From: an uncultured Salinimicrobium sp.
GTDB taxonomy: Bacteria; Bacteroidota; Bacteroidia; Flavobacteriales; Flavobacteriaceae
Length of the DNA: 64,000 nt
Direction: 5' to 3'
NCBI GenBank assembly: GCA_946887075.1
Contig: CAMPKA010000011.1
Span: 1-64,000 of the forward strand
Position 1 is the stretch's first letter, and every line of letters starts with the position of its first letter. Below are positions 14,480-23,135 of this stretch, piece after piece. The translations under genes and the position numbers were made by a program. A model generated the notes under the pieces. The model saw only the letters and a list, made by a program, of their open reading frames with translations. It made no database searches and was not told where the DNA came from.

Positions 14480-17359
14480 TCAAAGCTTCACGATTTTTTC
14501 CACTACCACCTTCTCAGGGGATTCGATCCGCACGAAGTAAACGCCCCGAGCTACCTGTGGCAGGCTCAGGTCTACCGGAATATTTGCTTCGATTTGATGT
14601 CTCACCATTTGGACGAGTTGACCCTGCACATCAAAGACCAGGATTTCCGTCATTCCCAGTTCTGCTGAGGAGATGACCTGATAATTTCCTTCAGAAACGG
14701 TAGGATAAACCCCGGTGACCAATATGTCCAGGCCTCCTTTTTCTGCTTCCTCTTCGAGTGCGGTCTTAAAATGTCCAGAAAAAATACCCCTTCCATAAGA
14801 GGCGGCAAAGACTTCGCTGCTTCCTTTTTGGAGCTCAAGATCAGTGACCTTCACGTCACTCATACCATTGTAGGAATGTTCCCAATCAGGATTACTGCTG
14901 CTGAAGTTTCCTGTAGTCCAGACTCCGAGTTCAGTACCTACGATGACTTCGTCCTCATTGAGGGGATTCGGTAGGACGCTCAACACAGGCATATCAGGAA
15001 GGTTCCCCTCCTTGTTCTCCCAGTCAGGCTCGTCGGCAGTAGCGTTGGAGGAATACCAGATACTCGTCACTCCATAGTTGTAGAAGGTGACGAATAGTTC
15101 ACTTTCACTTTGACCAAACTCTATATCGGAAATGCTCCCGACGAAATCAGGACCCGTAATTTCCGTCCAAATCGCCTCTGAAGGTTTTCCATCAGCCTTC
15201 CTAACTTTAATGATCTTTCCATTGATGAGTCCGAGCATTAAGGTGGAACTGGAAGTGGTAAATGGGGAGACTTTCAGGGCGGAAATCGAAGGCAGATAAT
15301 CCGGGCTTGTCTGAAGCAGGGGATGGGTAAAGACGGTTCTAGGGGCCAGAGGATCGTCAAAATCCGCCCCATCCTCGCCAATCGGCTCCAGGTCGTCCAG
15401 TCCATCATACCGATAGAAAACGGCATTGGGCCCGTTTGAATACAGCATATCGAGATTGGAGTCAAGAGCCTGTGGGTTTATAAAGAAGCCGTCGAGATCG
15501 TCATTAAACGCGATCAGGCCAAATGTCCCCTGACTAAAATCGCGCGCCACAATTACCTGGTTATAAACCTGGTTAGCGACGTAATAATCCGTGTTTACCT
15601 GATCATAAAAGGCGGCCGCACCGTCTCCATCGATGACTTCAAAGGAATGGGCATCATTATTTCTAAAGGATTGGGTCCCGTTGTCCTGAGTACCTCCGAG
15701 AAAAAAATCACTTGTTGAAAAATCATCAGGAGCCACGGCCACAGAGTAGAATTGGGAAGTGACGTAGTCTTCCTCCAGAGTGGTGAATACATCAGACACC
15801 GGAGCCGCTTCCAGGTTGCTGGCAAAGGAAACCCCGCCGTCATGACCGAAGACGCCCTGATTGGAATTTCCTGGCCTGAACTGCATCACATGTTGATCCG
15901 CATGTACATGGGAGACAGGAAGGTCCTTCAGATTATTGTTGTCTGACCATTTGGAGATTTGCTGCCAGGTTTGCCCACTATCTTCGGACCGGAAAAGATC
16001 TATCCCTCCTGCATAGACGATGTTGTCATTGTTGGGATCAGATTCGATCATCAAAGCGTAAAAGGCGAGACCTCTGGTAAAATCATCAGCGAGGATGTCC
16101 AGGTCAGCATCATCCGGTTCGTTGATGCTTTGGACCGAGTTAAAGCCATCCGTTGTAATCCAGAGTTCGGCTTCTGAGGTAAAATCACAGGGATCAATTC
16201 CCGGATTGATCTTCTCTGCCAGGATGTAGAATTTCTGGGGATCGACAGCAGATGCTTCTATTTCAGTGCGTTGTACTTCCGGAATGGTCGTGATTAGTTC
16301 AAAATCAGAATTAGGATCCTTGGCTCGTCGGAAAATCTTACCTCCCCTTGAATCACATCCTTCTCCCGGGGAAAAAGTCGTTGCTGCCCATAGGTTTCCC
16401 GCCGCGTCAACCTCAAAGTCGTTGAAGGAATCCCCCTGACGAATTTTTTCCCAGGAACTTCCTCCATCGGTTGACCCATAGAGGCCTCGTTCGAAAAAGC
16501 CCAGCAGGTTTTCAGGGCTTTCTGCCTGAGCGTACACATGCGTGGAGACCCCTATGAGAATTTCTGTAAACGTCCCGTTATCCCAGGCAATGATATCGTT
16601 GATATAATACAATCCTCCTTCGAGAAGAAGCTCATCCCCCGAGGTGGTCTCAACGGTTTCCGTTCTTGCGTAGGCCTCGACGTCGAGCACCTGAGTCCAG
16701 GTATTTCCCGCATCGCTGGTTTTAAATACCCCGGTTCCTACAACGTCCCCACCTGTATATTGTTCTCCCGTTCCGGCATACCAGGTTTTTGCGTCCCTGG
16801 GGTCGACTGTAATGCAGGAGAGGTTAAGGTTTCCAGGGAGTGTTTTGATCTGTGTCCAGGGAGAAGAGGGATTGGTAATATCTTCATTTTTCCATAGGCC
16901 TCCGCTCACAGCCCCAGCAAATACTCTTTTTCCCTCTGGATCAGTGGGGTCGAAAAGCAGAACCCTAGTTCGCCCTCCGACATTGGTAGGCCCACGAGAA
17001 ACCCATTTATTTTGTTCGTATTCCCCAGGCGAAGCCATTGTTGCAGTGTTCCTGGGAGGTTTCCCCAGCAGAAGTTTTTCCCTGATGGCTTTGGCCTTTT
17101 CCGGTTCCGGATAACCCAGAGCAGGATTCATTGTGAAATATTCCATCAATTCATACCATTGATTCGGAGGAACGGACTCCCGGATCTCCTCCAATCGCGG
17201 TACCGCTTCTGCTCTTTTGGGAGCTCTGCTGATCAGAAAAGCCTCATGGCTTTTTCGTAATTCCTCTGGACTGGTACCGACGCTCCCCCCAAACCGGTAA
17301 CATAGAAGAACAATGGTAAAGGCCATTACAGGAAAAACAAAGGAGAGCTTTTTATTCAT
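14480..17359 (-). CDS. Secreted BNR/sortilin-repeat protein with T9SS C-terminal sorting domain
   Basis: This protein is 959 residues from the ATG at 17359, which begins a signal peptide (MNKKLSFVFPVMAFTIVLLC). An upstream ATG at 17398 would add 13 residues unlikely to belong. Residues about 130-850 carry many BNR/Asp-box and sortilin-like beta-propeller repeats, for example VFKTSDAGNTWTQV, LYGSTDGGSSWEKI and LFRSEDSGQTWQQI. The last 85 residues form a type A T9SS sorting domain (ILVFDVQGQLVQMV ... ARGVYFVRIES ... EKIVKL), so the protein should be exported by the type IX system and attached to or released from the cell surface. Glycan binding or hydrolysis is possible but not shown. It lies just downstream of dgt on the same strand, 52 nt apart. 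Confidence 0.9.
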   Translation of the reverse strand: MNKKLSFVFPVMAFTIVLLCYRFGGSVGTSPEELRKSHEAFLISRAPKRAEAVPRLEEIRESVPPNQWYELMEYFTMNPALGYPEPEKAKAIREKLLLGKPPRNTATMASPGEYEQNKWVSRGPTNVGGRTRVLLFDPTDPEGKRVFAGAVSGGLWKNEDITNPSSPWTQIKTLPGNLNLSCITVDPRDAKTWYAGTGEQYTGGDVVGTGVFKTSDAGNTWTQVLDVEAYARTETVETTSGDELLLEGGLYYINDIIAWDNGTFTEILIGVSTHVYAQAESPENLLGFFERGLYGSTDGGSSWEKIRQGDSFNDFEVDAAGNLWAATTFSPGEGCDSRGGKIFRRAKDPNSDFELITTIPEVQRTEIEASAVDPQKFYILAEKINPGIDPCDFTSEAELWITTDGFNSVQSINEPDDADLDILADDFTRGLAFYALMIESDPNNDNIVYAGGIDLFRSEDSGQTWQQISKWSDNNNLKDLPVSHVHADQHVMQFRPGNSNQGVFGHDGGVSFASNLEAAPVSDVFTTLEEDYVTSQFYSVAVAPDDFSTSDFFLGGTQDNGTQSFRNNDAHSFEVIDGDGAAAFYDQVNTDYYVANQVYNQVIVARDFSQGTFGLIAFNDDLDGFFINPQALDSNLDMLYSNGPNAVFYRYDGLDDLEPIGEDGADFDDPLAPRTVFTHPLLQTSPDYLPSISALKVSPFTTSSSTLMLGLINGKIIKVRKADGKPSEAIWTEITGPDFVGSISDIEFGQSESELFVTFYNYGVTSIWYSSNATADEPDWENKEGNLPDMPVLSVLPNPLNEDEVIVGTELGVWTTGNFSSSNPDWEHSYNGMSDVKVTDLELQKGSSEVFAASYGRGIFSGHFKTALEEEAEKGGLDILVTGVYPTVSEGNYQVISSAELGMTEILVFDVQGQLVQMVRHQIEANIPVDLSLPQVARGVYFVRIESPEKVVVEKIVKL

Positions 17360-17411
17360 TACTGGGGAGTTACAGCACCCGGAAATAGGGCAGGACAAAA
17401 TACGAAAAATA

Positions 17412-18752
17412 TTAGATCTGCAATCCCTGAAACTTTCGGAAGGCGTCTACGATCCTGCTGTCGGTCATGGAAGAAATATAGCTGCAGATACGGATCAGGC
17501 AATCATAATCGGGTAGTCCTTCAAATTCCTGGTAACCCGGAATCATTCTCAGGACAAGGCGGTCATAGTTCGTTCTGGTGCCATTCCGGGGAAGTAGGGC
17601 CGTGGTATAAGTTTCCAGAAGGTGAGCCAGCATTTGGTAACCCGCGATTTCTTTGCTGATCACCTCATCGCTTTGATAGATTTTTTCTACACTGATTTTG
17701 ATGATGTCGGATACCTGAGCCTCGTATTTGCTTTTATCAAAAAGGGCATGGTGGTACTGACCGCGGAGAATGGCTTCCTCATTGTCAAGGAAAGTTTCAA
17801 CCGCTTCCGAGATTAAGGTATTTATGGCAAGTGCTCTGAGATAACTTAGCCGGTCTTCTCGGGTTTTCAGCTCCCGATATTTCGAAGCATTGATGGAACT
17901 CTTGACCAGGTTGATTAGATATTCCAGGGCATACTCCTCCTGAATAAGCCCCAGATTGATCCCATCTTCAAAATCTATGATGGTATAGCAGATGTCGTCA
18001 GCCGCCTCTACCAGAAAAGCAAGAGGATGTCGGCAAAAAGCCATTTTCCCATCCCGGGCAATTGGCAGCAGCCCGAGCTCCTCGGCGACTTCAGAGAAAA
18101 CCGCCTTTTCCGTCTGAAAAATTCCGAATTTCTTATCCCCAATCTTCGGGGTAGGTCTGGCCGGTAAAGATTCTTTGGGATATTTGATGAAGGCTCCCAG
18201 AGTAGCGTAGGAGAGCCGCAATCCTCCCGGGATACCCGGTCGGCTTTCAGTGAGAATGCGAAAACCGTTGGCATTCCCCTCAAATTTGACCAGGTCTTCA
18301 TATTCTTCAGCAGTAAGCCTTCCTCTGAACCTTTGTCCCGCTCCATGACTGAAAAATTCCCCTATAGCTTTTTCACCAGAATGCCCGAATGGGGGATTTC
18401 CAATATCATGAGCCAGTGCGGCTGCAGCCACGATGGCGCCAAAATCATTCATCTGGTAACCAAAGGTACTCTGGAGGTAGGGATGTCGTTCCAGAAGCTT
18501 CTGGCCTGCGAGGCGACCCAGAGAGCGTCCGACGACAGATACCTCCAGGCTATGTGTCAGACGGGTATGAACAAAATCAGTTTTGGAAAGCGGTATTACC
18601 TGGGTTTTATCCTGAAGGCTTCTGAATGCACTTGAGAATATGATCCGATCATAGTCTACCTCGAATCCGAGACGGGTCTCATTCTGCTCCTTGCGGATTC
18701 TTTTATTGGTGTCCCCTGATCTTTTCAAAGAAAGGAGCTGCTCCCAGTTCAT
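17412..18752 (-). CDS. dgt: Deoxyguanosinetriphosphate triphosphohydrolase-like dNTPase
   Basis: This HD-domain enzyme releases tripolyphosphate from dGTP or other dNTPs and so lowers dNTP pools. Family hallmarks are RIIFSSAFRSLQDKTQV, HTRLTHSLEVS (first metal His), AALAHDIGNPPFGHSGE (the HD pair) and a later Asp in VEAADDICYTIIDFEDG. The start is taken at the ATG at 18752 (MNWEQLLSLKR), the usual beginning of Bacteroidetes homologs; earlier in-frame ATGs at 18755 and 18770 are possible. It is about 446 residues, normal for the group. Directly upstream on the same strand, 55 nt away, is a ribonucleotide reductase R2-like gene, which makes a functional link in dNTP control attractive. Confidence 0.93.
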   Translation of the reverse strand: MNWEQLLSLKRSGDTNKRIRKEQNETRLGFEVDYDRIIFSSAFRSLQDKTQVIPLSKTDFVHTRLTHSLEVSVVGRSLGRLAGQKLLERHPYLQSTFGYQMNDFGAIVAAAALAHDIGNPPFGHSGEKAIGEFFSHGAGQRFRGRLTAEEYEDLVKFEGNANGFRILTESRPGIPGGLRLSYATLGAFIKYPKESLPARPTPKIGDKKFGIFQTEKAVFSEVAEELGLLPIARDGKMAFCRHPLAFLVEAADDICYTIIDFEDGINLGLIQEEYALEYLINLVKSSINASKYRELKTREDRLSYLRALAINTLISEAVETFLDNEEAILRGQYHHALFDKSKYEAQVSDIIKISVEKIYQSDEVISKEIAGYQMLAHLLETYTTALLPRNGTRTNYDRLVLRMIPGYQEFEGLPDYDCLIRICSYISSMTDSRIVDAFRKFQGLQI

Positions 18753-18807
18753 CATGGTATCCGATAGCATAGATTAAAGCAAATTCATATTTTGGTAAGG
18801 GAACGTT

Positions 18808-19752
18808 TTACAAATCACGATCCGTTTCTGGCTCCTTATCAGATGGGAGTACGCCAGTCTTCTTACGTAGAGCAGCAATCCTTTGCTGCGCCAGACCTGG
18901 ACTACCAGCGGGATTTTCTTCTGGAGCCGCAAAAGGATTTTCCTGATCAAAGTGACGATCAAAGCCACACGATATCAGGATTCGATCCGTGCTGAATTTG
19001 ATAAAGGCCAGGCTGCGGATTTCCTGCTGTTCTTCGCCACCCTCAGAGGGTATTTGAAGTGCTGCAATATCAAATTGGTCCAGCAAGAGCTCTTTTAAGG
19101 AATTCGGCAACAAAGGTCGGCTCAGATGGTAGTTGTAAAGGTGAAGGCAAAACTCATAAAACATCTTAAGATGCTCCATGACCCCTGTAAAGGTTTTGGC
19201 CAGACCAGGAATTTTGCTTGAGGCAGGGGAGTCCTGAAGCGGTAAAATACTGGATGTAAGGAATAGTTCCGTAAGGTTGGCATAGGTCACCAGTTTTTCC
19301 GCCAGCGGACGGCTTGAGATCTCTTTGAGGTGGGAAAGCAACTTCCGGAAAACTCCAGCCTCAGTTGTTTTTTGAAGGAAATCCATCTTGGAATTCTCTT
19401 TACACAAAGGGCTTAGGAGCAAATCATAGCTGTGAAGATGGACATTCTCCAGAGCATTCTGAAGCCCCAAAAAATACCTAGCATCCTCCAGGGTGATCTC
19501 AGCAAGCAGGACCTGGGTAAGGTGCTGGTTGATCAGCCTGTTAGCAATCGCCATCTGCGCCAGACTGCGTTTCAGGATTTCCGTCTCCTTTTGTGACAGA
19601 TCCACGGAAAGTACCGTTCGCATCCCCATATCCCTGACAGACCACTGAGAAGCTTCAAGCGCACAATATCTGTCCCAAATGTCCTGGTGTTTGTTCGGAA
19701 AGATCACGAAGCGATCCTTATTATCTCGGGAAATCGGTTCAGGCTGGCTCAT
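18808..19752 (-). CDS. Degenerate ribonucleotide reductase R2-like (ferritin-fold) protein
   Basis: This 314-residue protein is clearly homologous to class I RNR small subunits: RFVIFPNKHQDIWDRYCALEAS aligns with the RFVxFPIxHHDIWxxYKKxEAS start. ARYFLGLQNALENVHLHSYDL aligns with the FYGFQxxxENIHSETYSL helix. AEKLVTYANL, FCLHLYNYHL and NPF near the end also match. Compared with remembered flavobacterial NrdB, only E102, H105 (ligands) and Y109 (radical Tyr) are kept. The other four iron ligands are changed: D to V47, E to T161, E to L195, H to F198. It should not assemble a normal di-iron centre, so a regulatory or structural role is more likely than catalysis. It precedes dgt in a likely operon. 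Homology is confident; function is open. Confidence 0.8.
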   Translation of the reverse strand: MSQPEPISRDNKDRFVIFPNKHQDIWDRYCALEASQWSVRDMGMRTVLSVDLSQKETEILKRSLAQMAIANRLINQHLTQVLLAEITLEDARYFLGLQNALENVHLHSYDLLLSPLCKENSKMDFLQKTTEAGVFRKLLSHLKEISSRPLAEKLVTYANLTELFLTSSILPLQDSPASSKIPGLAKTFTGVMEHLKMFYEFCLHLYNYHLSRPLLPNSLKELLLDQFDIAALQIPSEGGEEQQEIRSLAFIKFSTDRILISCGFDRHFDQENPFAAPEENPAGSPGLAQQRIAALRKKTGVLPSDKEPETDRDL

Positions 19753-19879
19753 CGTTTACATTATAGATGTCGCCCACAAGGGCAGTCTAACAAATATTGC
19801 AAATCCCAAGGTGTGATAAAAGGGAATAGCCCTGGAGTTTTAACATACTTATCAACACGGAAAATCTTTCTGCCCTCTG

Positions 19880-20467
19880 TTAGCGGCGGTTCTCCAGGGA
19901 GCTTTTGTGTTTTTCTGCCACTTTCTCAAGTTCGCTGTACCAGTCCTCCCCGAATTTACGGATAAGGGCAGCCTTGACGAACTTGTAGATCGGAACCTGA
20001 AGTTCTTTTCCCAGGGTGCAGGCATCATCACAAATATACCACTGATGGTAGTTCACCGCCGCGAATTCGGAGTAATCCTGTACCCTTACCGGATAAAGAT
20101 GGCATGAGACCGGCTTCTTCCAATCCGTTTTCCCCTGATTGTACGCCTCCTCAATTGCACAAAGGGCTGTCCCTTTTTCATCGAAGGTCACATAGGCGCA
20201 ATCCGCACCGTCTATAAGAGGTGTTTCAAATTCTCCATCTTCCCCAATCACAAAAACACCCTGTTTCGCTATGGCTGCTGCTCCCTCAGGGCGTAAAAAG
20301 GGTTTCACCTGCGGATAGATCTCCTCCAGAATGGCCGTCTCGCTTTCCTCCAGGGGTGCACCTGCGTCTCCAGCAATACAACAGGCACCTTTACAGGCCG
20401 AGAGATTACAGACAAAATCCTTTTCAAGGATTTCCTCAGAAACTATGGTCTTACCGAGTTGAAACAT
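19880..20467 (-). CDS. DUF3109 cysteine-rich protein
   Basis: This 195-residue cytosolic protein has clustered cysteines: CNLSACKGACC (residues about 19-29), then CAYVTF...ALC and CHLYPVRV further on and a final CDDAC. It resembles the YkgJ-type CxxxCxxCC cluster proteins thought to bind zinc or an Fe-S centre. The function is unknown; the family is widespread in Bacteroidetes. I choose the ATG at 20467 (MFQLGKTIVSEE) because a -7 box lies 4 nt upstream; an ATG at 20677 would place that promoter inside the gene. The gene is 127 nt upstream of the R2-like gene on the same strand and could head that unit. Confidence 0.87.
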   Translation of the reverse strand: MFQLGKTIVSEEILEKDFVCNLSACKGACCIAGDAGAPLEESETAILEEIYPQVKPFLRPEGAAAIAKQGVFVIGEDGEFETPLIDGADCAYVTFDEKGTALCAIEEAYNQGKTDWKKPVSCHLYPVRVQDYSEFAAVNYHQWYICDDACTLGKELQVPIYKFVKAALIRKFGEDWYSELEKVAEKHKSSLENRR

Positions 20468-20471
20468 AATG

Positions 20472-20479
20472 CAAAGATA
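20472..20479 (-). promoter_or_regulatory. -7 box of the DUF3109 gene, 4 nt before the start codon
   Basis: TATCTTTG on the minus strand matches TAnnTTTG. The implied start site coincides with the ATG at 20467, so the mRNA should be leaderless or nearly so. Confidence 0.6.
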
Positions 20480-20544
20480 ATTTTTTCTGTTCCCTGGAAA
20501 AAGCAGACTGGGGATCTGGATGTTAAATTTCGCTCGAAATAGTA

Positions 20545-20573
20545 TTGTTGGAGTGGAGATAAGTCTTATTTTT
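20545..20573 (+). promoter_or_regulatory. Promoter of the small membrane protein / FAD oxidoreductase pair
   Basis: TTG at 20545-20547 (or 20548-20550) is followed after 15-18 nt by TATTTTTG at 20566-20573, a good fit to the flavobacterial -33/-7 promoter. It would leave a leader of about 115 nt before the ATG at 20696. Confidence 0.5.
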
Positions 20574-20695
20574 GCCAGGGACAGGTTGAGCCGAGGGAAG
20601 AAAACTTGGCAGTACATCGAATGTTTGTCTCCTTCGGGTTTTTGGAATTTGCATCTTTCATGGCAAATAGCGTTCAATCAAATGGATTGTCTCTT

Positions 20696-20893
20696 ATGAA
20701 AATACTGATCTATATCCTGATCGGACTGGCTTGCGCCTTGATCATTTATAATTTTACCTTCGTCGATTTTGACCATGCCTTTTCAGGGGATAGTGCAACA
20801 GCCCTAATTGGAATCCTTTGTTCCAGTATTGTAGTGGTTTTGATGGTCATTCTGCTGATTTCGAGATCTATTTCAGAAAAAGCAGATAAATAA
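20696..20893 (+). CDS. Small two-helix membrane protein
   Basis: This 65-residue protein has two hydrophobic segments (ILIYILIGLACALIIYN near the start, IGILCSSIVVVLMVILLIS near the end), a short acidic loop (FVDFDHAFSGDS) and a basic C-terminus (RSISEKADK). It resembles a conserved hypothetical protein in Flavobacteriaceae. The start at 20696 begins directly with the first helix; an upstream ATG at 20606 adds a non-conserved stretch. The stop overlaps the next start (TAATG), so it is translationally coupled to the FAD oxidoreductase and may anchor or accompany it. No function is known. Confidence 0.72.
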   Translation: MKILIYILIGLACALIIYNFTFVDFDHAFSGDSATALIGILCSSIVVVLMVILLISRSISEKADK

Positions 20894-21510
20894 TGGAATC
20901 CGATTTTGACGTCCTGATCGTCGGAGGAGGTGCTGCCGGAATGTCCTGCGCTCTTACGCTGGGTTCAGGTCTAAACCGTCCATTTGCTGAGAATCGCAAG
21001 GCTGGAATTCTCCTGCATCAGAAAGCCTCCAACCTTCAGAACGCCTTGTTCAACAATGTGCTGGGACTTTCCCCGGGCACTACTGGAAGGGAGATACTGC
21101 AACGGGGAATCGCACATCTCAAGGAACAGTACCCCGGAATGATTCAGATTCCCTCTGAAAAAGCGATTGAAATTGCCTTTCTCGAAGAAGGATTCGAGAT
21201 CAAAACCAACCGGAACCTTTATTTTTCCCGAAAAGTAGTAGTAGCGACGGGATATACCTCGGGTGTTGTGATTAAGGGGCTTGAGTCTTTTGTCATACCA
21301 CATAAAAAGACGAAGCCGGAAAAGAAGCGGATTCAGCTTCTAAATGAAGATCACCTGGTGCGTCCGGATCTATATGTAGCCGGAACGCTTGCCGGGCATC
21401 GCAGCCAATTTGCGATTGCTTGTGGTAGTGGCGCTGCGGTGGCCACAGACATTCTTACGGAGTGGAACCAGGGTGTGCATACCAAGATCCACGATAAAAT
21501 TACCATTTAA
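20893..21510 (+). CDS. Half-size FAD-dependent, thioredoxin-reductase-like oxidoreductase
   Basis: This 205-residue protein has an FAD-binding Rossmann motif VLIVGGGAAGMSCAL at the N-terminus, VVVATGYTSG in the middle and the closing FAD motif RPDLYVAGTLAGHRSQFAIACGSG near residue 160. It corresponds to the FAD domain of thioredoxin reductase. The NADPH domain and the redox-active CxxC are both missing, and full-length relatives exceed 300 residues. The two halves of the FAD domain are joined directly, so this is a compact natural architecture and not a frameshift. Electron donor and acceptor are unknown. It is coupled by a one-base overlap to the small membrane protein upstream. Confidence 0.82.
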   Translation: MESDFDVLIVGGGAAGMSCALTLGSGLNRPFAENRKAGILLHQKASNLQNALFNNVLGLSPGTTGREILQRGIAHLKEQYPGMIQIPSEKAIEIAFLEEGFEIKTNRNLYFSRKVVVATGYTSGVVIKGLESFVIPHKKTKPEKKRIQLLNEDHLVRPDLYVAGTLAGHRSQFAIACGSGAAVATDILTEWNQGVHTKIHDKITI

Positions 21511-21527
21511 AGAGACGGGGGTATCGC

Positions 21528-23135
21528 CTATTTTTTAAAATTGGCGTTTCTGCTGGAGAGTTCAAGGATTTTCTCGATCACCGGATCCTCAGTATTTAAT
21601 ATCTGCTGAAATTCATTACTCCCAAAAAGTTGCTGAGCCATGGTTGCTTTCAAAAAGCGTCTCAGGACGGGAAGATACTCAGAGATCTTGATCCGAAAAT
21701 TCTCTCTTGCGGTAAAACGTTGAAATGCTTCCAGCACCTCCTGATCGATAATTTCTCGTTCCAAAAAGTCTTCATAGCTCAGTCCATTATAGTAATGGCG
21801 ATTTTCTTCAAGGATTTCGAAAATAAACCTGTCCAGGAAGCCGCTATGGAGCATCAGGTTCAAACTTTCCTTCTCGAAGGCAGTGTCTTTGGGAACAAAG
21901 ACATCGGGAATGATTCCACCTCCACCGTAGACGACTTTCCCCCCGGGAGTAACATATTTCAGAGAATCCTCTACGGAAATGCTGTCGGCACTGATCAATT
22001 CTCCATTCCTGTAGCGATTGAGGTAATCATTGAAATAGGCCTTGTTTCCCTCATCATAGGGTCTTTGTATGGATCTTCCTGTCGGGGTGTAATATCTGGC
22101 AATAGTCAAACGTACTGCACTACCATCTCCTAATCCCATTTCCCGTTGGACGAGTCCTTTACCGAAGGACCGTCTTCCGACGATCGTTCCTTTATCATTG
22201 TCCTGCAGGGCACCTGCGACGATTTCACTGGCCGAAGCGGAATTCTCATTAATCATGATATAGAGTTTACCATGCTCAAAGATTCCCTTGTCGGTGGCGT
22301 AGGTTTTTTCAATGGAATTGCTTTTGTTCTTGGTAATGAGCATCAGCTTATCCTCCGGGAGAAATTCATCAACTATCTGGGTGGCCTCTCCGAGGTATCC
22401 TCCGGGGTTGTTTCTAAGATCCAAAGCGATCTCCTCAGCTCCCTGCCGTTTAAGATCGGCCAGACTTCTCCTGAATTCTTCATAGGTGGATTCCGCAAAT
22501 CGGTTGATTTTAATATAACCGAGACGGTCTGTAAGCATGTAAGAAGACTCGACGCTCTTGAGAGGAACCTTCCCTCTCGTGACGTTGAAGGTCAGAAGTT
22601 CCGGCTCCCCTTCCCTGAGAACCTTAAGTTCGACCTCCGTGTTTTCCTCACCTTTAAGGTGCTCTGTAATGGAGTCATTGCTGATTTTTCTATTGAACAG
22701 AGGCATTCCATTGGCATACAGGATCCTATCCCCACCTTCGATGCCGACTCTTTCACTAGGCCCTCCTTCCAATGTCCGGATGACGGCTATAGTATCATTG
22801 ACATTATAGAAACTCACGCCGATTCCGACGAAGTTTCCTTGCATGCTGGCTGTAAGAGAAGCATATTCCTCTTCAGGAATATAGACTGAATGCGGATCGA
22901 GATCGCTTAGTATCTCATTTACTGTAACATCCACGATACTGTCCATGTCGACATCATCGACATATTCATATTCAATATAGTCGATCAACCGAGTCAGTTT
23001 TTGCCTCGTATCATTGGAGGAGAGCAGGGCGGGGTCTGTGCTATTGCTCAGTTCTAAGCCTGTTCCCAAAAGTATTCCAATGGCACACGCCAGACTCATT
23101 AACAAAGGGAGGTATATTTTCTGTCTATTCTTCAA
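21528..23135 (-). CDS. S41-family C-terminal processing peptidase (tail-specific protease)
   Basis: This 535-residue periplasmic serine protease has an N-terminal signal or anchor helix (IYLPLLMSLACAIGILLGTGL). It continues with the S41 N-terminal helical region, a PDZ domain (about 90-180, NFVGIGVSFYNVNDTIAVI and onward) and the catalytic core: LRNNPGGYLGEA, the Ser in ENSASASEIVAGALQD, and the general-base Lys in RRSFGKGLVQ. It is expected to trim or degrade proteins with exposed hydrophobic C-termini. Its start codon overlaps the stop of the upstream dCMP deaminase gene by 4 nt, a coupling of unrelated functions seen in relatives. Confidence 0.94.
   Translation of the reverse strand: MKNRQKIYLPLLMSLACAIGILLGTGLELSNSTDPALLSSNDTRQKLTRLIDYIEYEYVDDVDMDSIVDVTVNEILSDLDPHSVYIPEEEYASLTASMQGNFVGIGVSFYNVNDTIAVIRTLEGGPSERVGIEGGDRILYANGMPLFNRKISNDSITEHLKGEENTEVELKVLREGEPELLTFNVTRGKVPLKSVESSYMLTDRLGYIKINRFAESTYEEFRRSLADLKRQGAEEIALDLRNNPGGYLGEATQIVDEFLPEDKLMLITKNKSNSIEKTYATDKGIFEHGKLYIMINENSASASEIVAGALQDNDKGTIVGRRSFGKGLVQREMGLGDGSAVRLTIARYYTPTGRSIQRPYDEGNKAYFNDYLNRYRNGELISADSISVEDSLKYVTPGGKVVYGGGGIIPDVFVPKDTAFEKESLNLMLHSGFLDRFIFEILEENRHYYNGLSYEDFLEREIIDQEVLEAFQRFTARENFRIKISEYLPVLRRFLKATMAQQLFGSNEFQQILNTEDPVIEKILELSSRNANFKK

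Noticed and set aside
20606..20695. N-terminal extension of the small membrane protein
   Set aside because: The 30 extra residues from the ATG at 20606 look like translated leader and lack similarity to the conserved start MKILIYIL.
22146..22889. A 247-codon open frame on the plus strand
   Set aside because: It mirrors the S41 protease gene and has no independent evidence of coding.
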